A stretch of DNA of 64,000 nt from Cliona cf. orientalis (lineage: Eukaryota; Porifera; Demospongiae; Clionaida; Clionaidae). The stretch lies in assembly GCA_963930775.1 (NCBI GenBank), contig OZ005702.1, forward strand, positions 6,324,001-6,388,000, read 5' to 3'. This document shows positions 24,801 to 35,002 of the stretch, piece after piece. The translations under genes and the position numbers were made by a program. Under the pieces are notes generated by a model that searched no databases, was not told where the DNA came from, and saw nothing but the letters and a program-made list of their open reading frames with translations. Numbering within the stretch: the first letter of the stretch is position 1; each line of letters opens with the position of its first letter.

Positions 24801-27800
24801 AATAATGTTATGAGGTCCTATTGCAGACGATTATCAGTCTTTCTAAACCAAGCAACTGCACACAAGCTTATAAAGTTCTCAGCGGTTCAATCTAAACTTT
24901 CTGAATACTTAGTACTTAAGTGTAGGATCAGCGAAGAGCCTTCACGCTACAGACTACAAAAATTATTAAGTATTCAAACCAAATTCTGCACGACTGCTAA
25001 CATCAATGAAGTATGTTTTGTAATGGATGAAGTCAACACAGATATGAGAGGTTCATTCACCATAAAATGGTATGTTCTATCATCTCAAGTATCTGATATG
25101 ATGAAATTTGCCAAATTTATCGACCAAGGCTTCTACCAGGACTTAAAAATCACCTCTCTTACTCTAGATGGAATGTGGCTGTTCTTAGATGAGGCTGAGA
25201 TTGATGCAATGTGGTCTCAGGCAAGTATAAACAACACTAAACTCGTAAATATTCTTGACACGATGTACAAGCAAATAGTACATGAGATAGAAGTTTGTGA
25301 GATATCACAGCATGAATTATCGTCATATTTGAGTAGTCATTATCCTGAGGTTGAAAATCATATGATTGTTCGTTTAAGTGAAGCATTTCTAAACCGTGAA
25401 TTTCCTTTATCGTTAGTGGATTTTAGAATCCTTCATATTGTCATACAAAAGTTTGGCAGTGAATGCCTGAACGGTGTGATGAACTGCTACTGCGAATTTG
25501 TATCAAAATATTATATAACTGCACAACAACTAATAGGCATATCACCAGTCCATCCTAAACTGTCCAAGGATTTCACGATAGCTAAATGTAAAATAATGGA
25601 GAAGCCTTCAGAGTATGGACTACAGACACTGCTCAGTTTTCAAACCAGATTCTGTGTCATTCTTAACCTCAGTAAAGTACATTTTGTTATGAGTGAGATA
25701 GACATGGAATTAAATCGTTCATTCACTGTTACCTGGCTTGTACCATCACCACTTGTTTCTTACATTGCAAAATGTGCCAAAGATATCAAACAAAGCATCT
25801 ATCAAGAGTATAAAATCTCCTCATTTACCCTGGATACAATGTGGCTATTTATAAATGAGCTAGAAATCAATACTATGTGGATATGTGTCAATATCAGTGA
25901 TACTAAATTTGCAGATCTGTTTCATGCCATGTATAAACAAATAGTTCATGAACTTCAATTGGAGAAGATTTCACAGAAAGAATTATCATTGTATTTGGTT
26001 AACCTGGAGCCACCAGTTCAAGAATGTATAAGTGATTGCTTAAGTAAAGCATTTCTAAACCAAAGTTTCCCATTATCCTTGGTAGACTTCGGAATCCTTT
26101 CCAGTATTATAGAGAAATTTGGTAGTGAATGCTTGAAGAGAGTAATGAATTCCTATTACAGCAATATCATGATAGTCTGTGCAAAGCATTTAACTGCACT
26201 ACAGTTTATGAACTTGGCTCCAGCGCAGTTCAAACCATCAAAAGAGTTTGTAATAGCTAAGTGCACAGTCTTGGAAGAGCCTTCAAACTACAGAATGGAT
26301 AGATTGCTCAATTTTCAAAATAAATTTTGCACAATTTTGAACGTTAACAAGATCAGTTTTATTATGGGTGAAATAAGCAAGAAAACACGTAGCTCCTTTT
26401 CTGTTAATTGGTGTGTACCATCCGGCCTTGTGCTTGAGCTGCTAATATCTGCAAATCAAATCATACAAACTGAGCTCTTCAAGGAAGAAAGCGTAGCTTC
26501 TATACACATTGGTAATTGGTGGCTGTATAACTGTCAAATAACACCATTTGGTAATAGACTGAAGCAACACTACCAGCAGTCTCAGGGCTTACCATCTCCA
26601 GTTGAATGGATTCCTTCACCAACAAGAAAAATATTTAGACTGGCTATGATTGAGAGAGAGAAAGTCCAGCAAGGCTATATTGAAGATACATTTATACGAA
26701 TGACTATCAGCGGGAGGGTAGATGATATTCTTTTTACTAAATCTCCAGTTGAACTAGAAAACATCTTCAGAAATGCACTAAATGGAAGAGAGGTCATATT
26801 GATTGAAGGAGCCCCAGGTTCTGGCAAAAGTACTTTATCTGTTCACATCTGTCGGAGATGGAGCAAAGGAGAATTATTTCAACAGTTTACCATTGTGATC
26901 CTTGTCCAGTTACGAGACCCAGCAGTGCAAAGAGCACAGACCATAGCTGACCTGCTTCCTGTTGAAAATGATGCAATTGCTCAAGAATTAGCCACTGAAC
27001 TAATAGCCACGAATGGACGAGGTGTCCTATGGGTCCTTGATGGGTGGGATGAGCTCCCAATAAAATTCCAGCAAGAATCTATATTCCGTAGACTTTTACC
27101 GCCAAAACCCAATGAGGAAAGGCTAAAAAATATTAAGGAAGATCCATTCTATGCTAACTATGTTGCTGAGGGTTGTACCATGGATGAGCTTTGGAAAATA
27201 TATCTCAAAAATAATCCTCTAAGCGATAGATTACTCACTGAATGTTCAGTAATTGTGACCTCTCGTCCAGTTTCATCAGGTGACCTACACACAGTGGTCT
27301 CTTCACGAATTGAGGTGTTGGGATTCACTTCAGAGGAGCAGAGACAGTACTTCACTGAGTGTCTCAAGGGAGACACCAAAGCTTTAGAAGCCCTACTTGA
27401 GAAGATCCAAGAGAATCCTGTGGTACAAAGCATCTGCTACCTTCCACTCAATGCTGCTTTCATAGTGCACACTTTCAAATACAGGGATCAATCAATACCC
27501 AACACTGAGTATGAGATCTACTTATCAGTCATTCTCAGCTGCATTCAACGCCATTATGACAGGGAGGGCAGAGGTCATGTCCTGCCTAGAAAACTAGCAT
27601 CTTTAGATGATCTTTCCAGGAGTAAAGCAGTGAAAGAGCCTTTTCAGTGTCTTTGTGAGCTTGCCTATTGTGGTGTGATGGAGAATAAAGTGACCTTCTC
27701 TTCCAGTGATTTGCCTCAAGGATCCAACACACTCAGTCTTCTTCAAGCAATAGAGAGTTTTCTTGAAAGTGGAAAATCAGTGTTCTATAACTTCCTCCAC

Positions 27801-28895
27801 CTATCAATTCAGGAAATTTTAACCAGCTATTATATCACTTTCTTATCAGATAGTGAGCAGGTCTCTCAATTCCAAAAATTATTCGACCAACCTCGTTTCA
27901 CTGCTGTGTTACAGTTTTTTGCTGCCATCACTAAACTGGAAAACCCAGGGATACGCCAAGTTATTGCTAGAATAGTAAAATCAAAATCCACGCCTCTCTT
28001 GCTGTCTCTACTTCGCTGCTTACACGAGGCTCAGGATCCTTCACTCTGCATTTATGTAGCTGAGAGTTTAAATTATAAGCTCTACCTTGGGTATTCATCA
28101 CTAAGTCCACTGGATTGTCTCTGTATTAGTTATTTTTTATTATCTGTTGGTGATGTTAAGGATATCAGCGTTGATCTTACCCGATGCTATATTGATCATC
28201 TTTGTGTAAAGTGTCTAACGAAGTACCTATGCAACAATGCAGACTATGTCAGTAGACTAACAATGAACCTTGAGCATAATCAAGTTAATAAAGAAAGTGC
28301 TTCTCAAATTGCTAAGCTAGTTTATGTCACTGAAAATCTTTACATATCATACAATCAAATTGAAGACACTGGACTTGCTTTCATATCTGAAGCTGTAAGA
28401 GAAACTATTGCATTGAAAACATTAATCTTGTATAAATGTGGCATCACCTCAAGTGGGGCTGAAGATCTTTCAAGAGCAGTAGCCCAAAATAGATCCCTTG
28501 AGAAGTTGGACATTGGCGATAATAGTATAGGCGATGAAGGAATAAACTATATGGCTGAAGCCCTCAAACAAAACGCGCATCTGAAAGAACTTTGGATTGT
28601 TAATTGCGGAATAACAGATAAAGGAGCAGCTTCTCTGGCCAGTGCTCTCACTATCAACAACTCTCTTAAAATGTTGCACATGGGTGGCTCGTTCAAAAGT
28701 GCAGTAACAGAAGATGGACTCTCAACTATCACCCAGTCACTGGTTTTTAATCCAGAATTTGTGAAATTAGTAGTCAGCCCTCAATTTGACTATACTGCTG
28801 GTTGTTTAAGATGGAAAATTAATGAAATGAGAGAAAAAAACAAGCTCCCACCCATTGAAATTGAAGGTAAATTCTTATTATTGCATACTCTCTAG
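21860..28895 (+). CDS. NLR-like protein: death-fold-like exon, four ~222-aa repeats, NACHT, LRRs
   Basis: Two exons, 21860-22166 and 23782-28895, join in phase 1 (donor GTGAGT, acceptor TTGCAG) to give 1806 residues. Exon 1 (residues 1-102) is all-helical and CARD/death-fold-like in pattern (KGLISGEIM, RNRIDIFPAQFSEFLEIL). About residues 200-1010 hold four tandem units, each with an [FL]xDxxIL/LLxxII..FGS motif (about residues 200, 424, 646, 869), and, in the first three, TLDxMWxFL. NACHT follows: P-loop GAPGSGKST at about 1112, Walker B VLWVLDGWDELP at about 1189, and the NLR-like FLHLSIQEIL. The C-terminus has ribonuclease-inhibitor-type LRRs (about 1600-1760). By family, NLRs are intracellular sensors that oligomerise through NACHT. 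The ligand and the role of the repeats are unknown. A donor-like GGTAAATT near the stop leaves open a further exon. Confidence 0.85.
22167..23781. other. First intron of the NLR-like gene, with repeat pieces
   Basis: A 1.6-kb intron. It contains several gcctggggatgaggcta-type repeats, also present inverted as tagcctcgtccccaggc (22290-22350, 23150-23165, 23379-23395). A solo MITE end (cataggcgtaggaac with a G-rich block, about 22778) and an inverted pair around ctatagata (about 23070 and 23228) are also present. No gene seen. Confidence 0.6.
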
Positions 28896-31388
28896 TTGCA
28901 CTCATGTCTGTATTGATTCTGTATTAATTTAATTTAAAGCACCACAGTATAATTGCTCATGTTTTATGTATGTGCTCTGTGTTCAAATTATTAACCTTTG
29001 CAGCATGCGCAATGGTTACGGTAGTCATTCTGGGTGTCTGTCTATCTGTTCTAACTAGCTTAGCTATACGTTGAAAACAAGGTGCCATTAGGTTTCTTAG
29101 GGCATTTTCAGCATAATATGCATTATGTGAATTTCATTGAAAATGCTTTGCTCAAAAGAGTTCTGACGATAATATTAGGCTATTTGCTGACCCGTGACCA
29201 CTACCTTCTTACTTCTTCACTTCTTGACAAGCTCTCGATGGATAAAAGAGGCAGTGATCGCTTCATTTCAAGACCCTGAGACTAGTGTTAAGTCTAGCGA
29301 TAGTTTTTATGACTCATTGACAACTAGCTAACTCATCAAAGCTGGTCACAGTATAGGCTATAATATATCAAGTACTCCTTTTGGCTTTACTTTTTCTTGC
29401 GTACACTAGATCTGCTGGCATGTGGTACTATTGTGCAATGGCATACAATCAGTATTAGCACATTCTTGTGGTTACTCTATATAGATCTAGCCTATATAGC
29501 TACAATTAACCCTGCTAGTTGCATGCAGGCTTAATCAGCTTGCAAAAATTAGTTGCAAATGTAGATTAAACTATTAAAATAACGTGCTGATCGATCATGG
29601 CTTTTTTTGCACATAGTTCTAGTTGGCTATAGGCAGTTAATCAATTATTGCTGCTTTTATGTATAATAGTCGTTGACAACAAGTAACTAGCTAGCTGAAA
29701 CTTGGTCTATAGACACTATACCTGATTTAAGAAATGAACGTTCTCTTATTTACAAAATTTAATTTTTTTTGCAGCTTCTACATTTGTTTCAAATACTGTT
29801 CCATCCCAATTTTGATGTGATTCTCTCTCTCTCTCTCTGGCATGGATGATATAATATTAACTGCATTTTTCTAGAATCTGAACACTACAATTATTATTAT
29901 TGTTGATGATTCAAGTTAATTCCATTAGGTTCTGGATCTATAGTTTCATTGTTTATTCATTGACAATCAAATCTTCATTACCATCAGACTTCTTGCATGC
30001 TTATTGTAACACAATTCTTGATTTACTATTATACATATAGTTTTTCTAAACAGATTGTCTATAATTAATAATAAGATCAAGGAAACAGCACAATGGTACT
30101 ATTATTCTGGTTAAAAATCCATTATGGCAATACCTAAAGGTTCAAGTATTTGAACCCTATTATCTTTGATCTTGACCTTTCACCTCTATTAAGCATTTAT
30201 GAATTTTCAATATTATCATTGTTACAGTAGTAAACATGCCATGATTAGACTATGGCAATAAACCTGTGCCCCAGTATTGTAACCAGCAATTGTTGTCGAA
30301 GTATATTGTTCCATAATAATATTATGTATATACAGTGCAAGGTGCACAGACTCCATTGCTTTGATCTGCTATCTTAACTAAAAGCCCAGTATTCTTTCAG
30401 TAGATAAGGAGGTTATAAGGTTAATGGCTCTAATTCTAGTGGAAACTCCCTGTTACTGACATTATTATTATAATTATGATTCAAACACAGTAAACAAATG
30501 CAACCATGGATTTTAAAAGCTGGGAGATTGAGAGAGGGCCTGGGGATGAGGCTAGTTCCATCCCAATTTTGATATCATTCTCTCTCTGATGATAATTATA
30601 ATATTACTATTTGCATTTTTCCTAGAATCTCAACACTACTATAATATTATTGATAATTCAAGTTAATTCCATTAGGTTCTGGATCTAATTTCATTGTTTA
30701 TTCATTGACAATCACATCAGATTCTTCATTACCATCAGACTTCTTGCATGCCTATAGTAGCTAATTACATTATTTGAACTACCTATCACTGTTCAGGCAT
30801 GTAATGACTATATAGCTAGCTGCATACAGATCAGATCTATGCAATTATTGATTCTTTTATACTACAAAATCTTTATCTTTATCATATGCATGTCATGCAT
30901 GCAATAGGCTAATTACTTTTTTCTAAATCGATTGTAATATTAATTTTAATGAGATCAAGGAAACAGCATAATGGTACTATCATTCTGGTTAAAAATCCAT
31001 TATGACAACTCCTAAAGGTTCAAGTATTTGAACCCTATTATCTTTGATCTAGACCTTTCACCTCTATTAAGCATACATGAACTTTCAATGTTATCATTGT
31101 AGTAAACACCTTAATTATCATTACGGCTATGACAAGGAATCTGTGCCCCAATACTACGGTGTAACCAGCAATTGTTATCCAAGTATGTTTACTCCATGGT
31201 ATAGATAGTAGTATGCATAGTGCAAGGTGCATAGATTCCATTGCTTTAATCTGCTATCTTAACTAAAAACCCAGTAGCTACTCTTTCCATAGATAAGGAG
31301 GTTATAAGGTTAATGGCTCTAATTGTAGTGGAAACTCCCTGTTACTGACTTATATGACTCAAAAACAGTAAACAACCATGGAGTTTAG
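28896..31388. repeat. Intergenic region with direct duplication of a ~0.8-kb upstream segment
   Basis: The block at about 29818-30545 recurs in direct orientation at about 30556-31375. Shared landmarks in order are: attaggttctggatct with tttcattgtttattcattga (29925/30670); gatcaaggaaacagca and ggttcaagtatttgaaccc (30075/30953); gataaggaggttataagg (30403/31291); and tggaaactccctgttactg (30438/31328). The second copy ends in the TATA box of the next gene. The first ends without a gene. 28935-29530 is related to 57140-57990. No gene seen. Confidence 0.75.
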
Positions 31389-31395
31389 TATATAA
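31389..31395 (+). promoter_or_regulatory. TATA box of the Cys-rich secreted-protein gene
   Basis: TATATAA lies 85-91 bases before the ATG at 31480. Transcription about 30 bases downstream would leave a 5' leader of about 60 bases without an upstream ATG except one in GCATGC-like context near 31410. The duplicated block upstream lacks this TATA sequence at the matching place. Confidence 0.6.
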
Positions 31396-31479
31396 GGAAG
31401 GCAATTTCATGCATAAGCTAGTCTAGTAGCAACTTCACCAAGGGATTCAAAAAGATATCAAGTTAATAACGGAAGTAAA

Positions 31480-32394
31480 ATGCTCACTTTTGCTTTGGTT
31501 GCTGTGCTGCTCATCATGGAGATTGCAGCAGTTCCACATCCTGACACTGCTGGACATGCAAATGAGCACAAACTTCAGATAATTTCGCTATCCAAGGAGC
31601 GTCTTGAAGCAAACTTCTACACAACAACCGGTGGAATCCGAATTCTCAGCCAGATACACAGTAATGGAGACTTAGCACGTGTATCAATCACATCAATGAA
31701 CGGGGAAACAATATTTGCTGTGGATTACCCAACAGATCGATCGCAAGGGCTTCTGACAATCAATGATGATGAATTCTTCATTGCTAACAAGACTTTGAGC
31801 AATGGAGAAAACCAGGTGAAAGCATATTATGTTCCTGATGATTTCTCCCTTCAAGTGAAGACAGAAATGAAACACACAATATCAAAATCCCTTATGGATC
31901 AGCTTGACGGCGAGAATGTTAATGCCACAGCACGAACTGCAATAGAGCATCTCTTAATACGTACTGAAGTACAAGTCATACCTATCGCTGCTATTGCACT
32001 TGGAAATGCAGGTGTGTACGGCAGAGATAATCCAGCAGCAATGGCATTCTATACTACTGCGTTGCGTTTTGCAAAGGTAATATCACAAGATACCTTTGAT
32101 GATACGATTCCTCCACCAACTGAGGCTGCAAAACCGAACAGATACCGGAGGTGGGTAAGTTACTGCAGCAACTCGGGATCCTATTGCTGGTCCAATAATT
32201 GTCCATCTGGAAGTAATTGTGTCGGTATGTGTGGTCCTGGATGTACTTGTTGGTGGTTTGTCTGTGACGACTGTTGCCAGAATATTGGGTGCTACCTACA
32301 CGATGTGTATGGCTGTCCTGATGGAACAGATACATGGCAGTGCTGGTTAACTGCACCCATAGGTCTGGTGTGTACCCCCGGTCCTCTAAAGTAA
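31480..32394 (+). CDS. Secreted precursor with C-terminal phospholipase-A2-like Cys-rich domain
   Basis: A single exon of 304 residues. Residues 1 to about 17 are a signal peptide (MLTFALVAVLLIMEIAA). A ~210-residue middle region has no Cys and carries N-glycosylation sites (NKT, NAT). A dibasic motif KPNRYRR (about residues 223-229) then precedes a tail with 14 Cys. The tail reads GMCGPGCTC, then CDDCCQNIGCYLHD: a glycine/cysteine loop followed by CC and a His-Asp pair, resembling the calcium loop and CCxxHD active-site helix of secreted PLA2. Spacing between the cysteines and the His-Asp differs from classical PLA2, so catalytic activity is inference. Cleavage after the dibasic site would release the tail. 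A TATA box lies upstream and a poly(A) signal lies downstream. Confidence 0.8.
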   Translation: MLTFALVAVLLIMEIAAVPHPDTAGHANEHKLQIISLSKERLEANFYTTTGGIRILSQIHSNGDLARVSITSMNGETIFAVDYPTDRSQGLLTINDDEFFIANKTLSNGENQVKAYYVPDDFSLQVKTEMKHTISKSLMDQLDGENVNATARTAIEHLLIRTEVQVIPIAAIALGNAGVYGRDNPAAMAFYTTALRFAKVISQDTFDDTIPPPTEAAKPNRYRRWVSYCSNSGSYCWSNNCPSGSNCVGMCGPGCTCWWFVCDDCCQNIGCYLHDVYGCPDGTDTWQCWLTAPIGLVCTPGPLK

Positions 32395-32512
32395 TGTACA
32401 TGATGGGCTGCCAAAATGAAATACAATTATGCTGACCTAATAATCATGAATCGTGACTATACAAACAATCTTAGATTAAATATGCATATTTTGTCTTGGA
32501 ATGTACTTTAGT

Positions 32513-32518
32513 AATAAA
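32513..32518 (+). terminator. Polyadenylation signal AATAAA
   Basis: AATAAA lies about 120 bases after the stop codon of the Cys-rich secreted-protein gene. Together with the TATA box, it defines a compact intronless transcription unit of about 1.1 kb. Confidence 0.55.
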
Positions 32519-32569
32519 TTCTTGTGACAGCTGCAATATCATACTTTTAATTTAACCATTGCTCTGTAT

Positions 32570-34330
32570 TGCATGATAATTATTATAATAATAATATTAT
32601 GAGTGCACGCATACCGATGTCCACAGCACTTGTATCATTACAGTAATGCATGGAGATATAGCCAAAATAGACTGCAAAACACTAATGGTTTTTTCTTACT
32701 TAGCCCGGATGATGTCGGTCATAATATGCTAAGGTTATAAGCTGAATATGCAATTTAAAGTTGCATGGTATACATCGTGCATCATCTTAGTATACTGCAC
32801 ATCTGTGATGCAGGCACCGTACGTACCTATAGCCACAATTAAATCTCTCCACAGTAGGTAGGATACCAGTATATTAATTAAATTTATTAAGTACCATTTA
32901 TACCCTTGTGCACCCTCAGTTAGATTCAGCTCTATATCAATATGTAACATCTTTCATTGGTATCTCTAATATCGTTATGATCAGCAGATATCTATAGGGG
33001 GAGTTTAGAAACCAATTTTTGTATGCTACAATCACTATTTGGATAGAATTTTCCTCTATTTTTACATATACACATGTAGTAGTATTTATTATAGGTGAAG
33101 TAATCTTAGAATAATGTTAAACTTTAATTTCAGATCATGAACATGGATATTTTAATTATTATGAGTGCATGCATACCAATGTCTACAGCACTTGTATCAT
33201 TGCAATAGCATGCAGATAATAATAATATTATACATGTAGCCAAAATAGACTGCAAAACACTAATACTTTTTTCCTACTTAGCCCGGATGTTGGTAAAATT
33301 ATTAAAGTTGTAAGCTGAATATGCATGAGGATGGTGTCATGCAATGCCATCATAATATTAATACTGCATGCATATCCGGTATAAATCTATAATATGCATG
33401 AGGCAGGCACTGTACTTGCTTGCAGCCACAAATCTCTCCACAGTATATAGCTATAATAACTAGAGCTCTATAGAGCACATACCCCGCGCGCTGCAGCGTC
33501 GATGTCAGAGCAGAGCATATCTGCGAGGTGATCAGAGCCTCAGAGGTCAATGATGCGAGCAGCTTGTTGACGACCTTTACCTACATATTGTGTCAGGTTG
33601 TGCGCATGAGCAGAGAGTACAGAGTGGGCAGTGTCCATAGGCGTGGCCAAACAAAACACAGTATTTGCAACGCTCGTGGGCCTTGCCAAACAATTCGAAG
33701 CTCACTGAAGCCAGTTTTTCGGCGATATTGACGAATACGAGTCGTTCAGATGCCTAGATTTCCAGATCTGGCGATTTTTGTGCTAACGACAGACAGACAG
33801 ACGACAGACAAAACAGATTACATTACCCCTTGCGCATGCGCGCGGGGTAAAAATTAACGTGCCATAATACCAGACTGCATGTAGATAATATTATATATAC
33901 ACCACTACACTAGCTGATCATGCCGTTGAAGGCAGCCATTTATCATTATATTTGGGCCTGGGGATTTCAAACCTGCATAATATTATGCATGCATGCAAAA
34001 AGATTAATTAAAAGCAACTGCATGTGATTATAGTACATGATAACATGATCCTTGTGCACCCTTGAGCCGAGATAGACTCCAACCATAACAATTTATGGAA
34101 TCAGATTCCATAGAGCTTCGAATTCTATATCAATGTTGTGCCACACTGAGTCTCTAATATCGTTATGATCAGCAGATATTTAAAACCTTGATTAACAGTG
34201 CTATAGGGGGAGTTTAAGGGGTTTTAGAAACAAATTGCTGCGCACATACTGTTTGGATAGAAATTCTATGGTTTTACTCTGCTTAATATATACAATCCTA
34301 GAAATGAACATTTGAATTCTAGATCATGAA
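32570..34330. repeat. Direct duplication downstream of the Cys-rich gene, second copy split by a repeat element
   Basis: Copy 1 (about 32595-33060) and copy 2 (about 33158-34270) share, in order: tatgagtgcacgcatacc/tatgagtgcatgcatacc; acagcacttgtatcatt; agccaaaatagactgcaaaa; tacttagcccggatg; aatctctccacagta; ctctaatatcgttatgatca; and gggggagttta. Copy 2 contains the element at 33478-33849 between the last shared blocks. No gene seen. Confidence 0.75.
33478..33849. mobile_element. CCCCGCGCGC-ended repeat element, best-preserved copy
   Basis: Left end taccccgcgcgctgcagc and right end gcgcatgcgcgcggggta; the outermost ~12 bases are inverted complements. The interior carries a cagacagacagacgacaga run. 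Copies occur at 10893-11457, 54250-54847 (inverted) and, degenerate, at 3168-3505. Non-coding. Confidence 0.7.
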
Positions 34331-35002
34331 CATGGCCTAATATTTTTCCCACTGCTGTAAATGTCTGGAGACATCTGATAGCTATTGTAGCTATCATCTT
34401 TGTGTCATGCACAACTTAGTGTAAACACTAATTCAGTATGTTCTGTTATACATAGCTAAGCTTTGTTTGCGATTATATTCAGTATACTATAGTATACATG
34501 ATTATGCATTTATGGCTTTGTCCAACTTTAGACAGTACCCAATTTAAATAGAATAGCATGGCTATAGATAGTAAAATCAAGCTGATTAACTTCTTACTGG
34601 CTTCCCCTGCTACAAATGTGGATTTCTGTAGTCAACAAAAAAATCGTGTTGGCTTCTGATAATCCCCTAAATATTCCCCCACTTCTATAATTATATAACA
34701 AGTGCATGATCTTGTGAATATCTAACATATTTCTACAGTAGCAAGTGTTGGTACACAAACTGTGATTGGAAACAAAATTAAATTATGATAGCAGTTGTTT
34801 TTATGGCTGGTGTCTGTCTCCGATGGCACCCAAGGATGCTTTCTCAGTGGCCTTGAGTTTCACATTTCTGAAGCCTATAGGGCTTCCGAATGAAGTCTAA
34901 GAGACCCCATGCAGGCTTGTTTGCTATAAAAGTATAATCATTGGACTAAATGTAAGACAGTTAAATTCTAGTTGTGATTGAAAAAAAACTCGACTATTTT
35001 GG

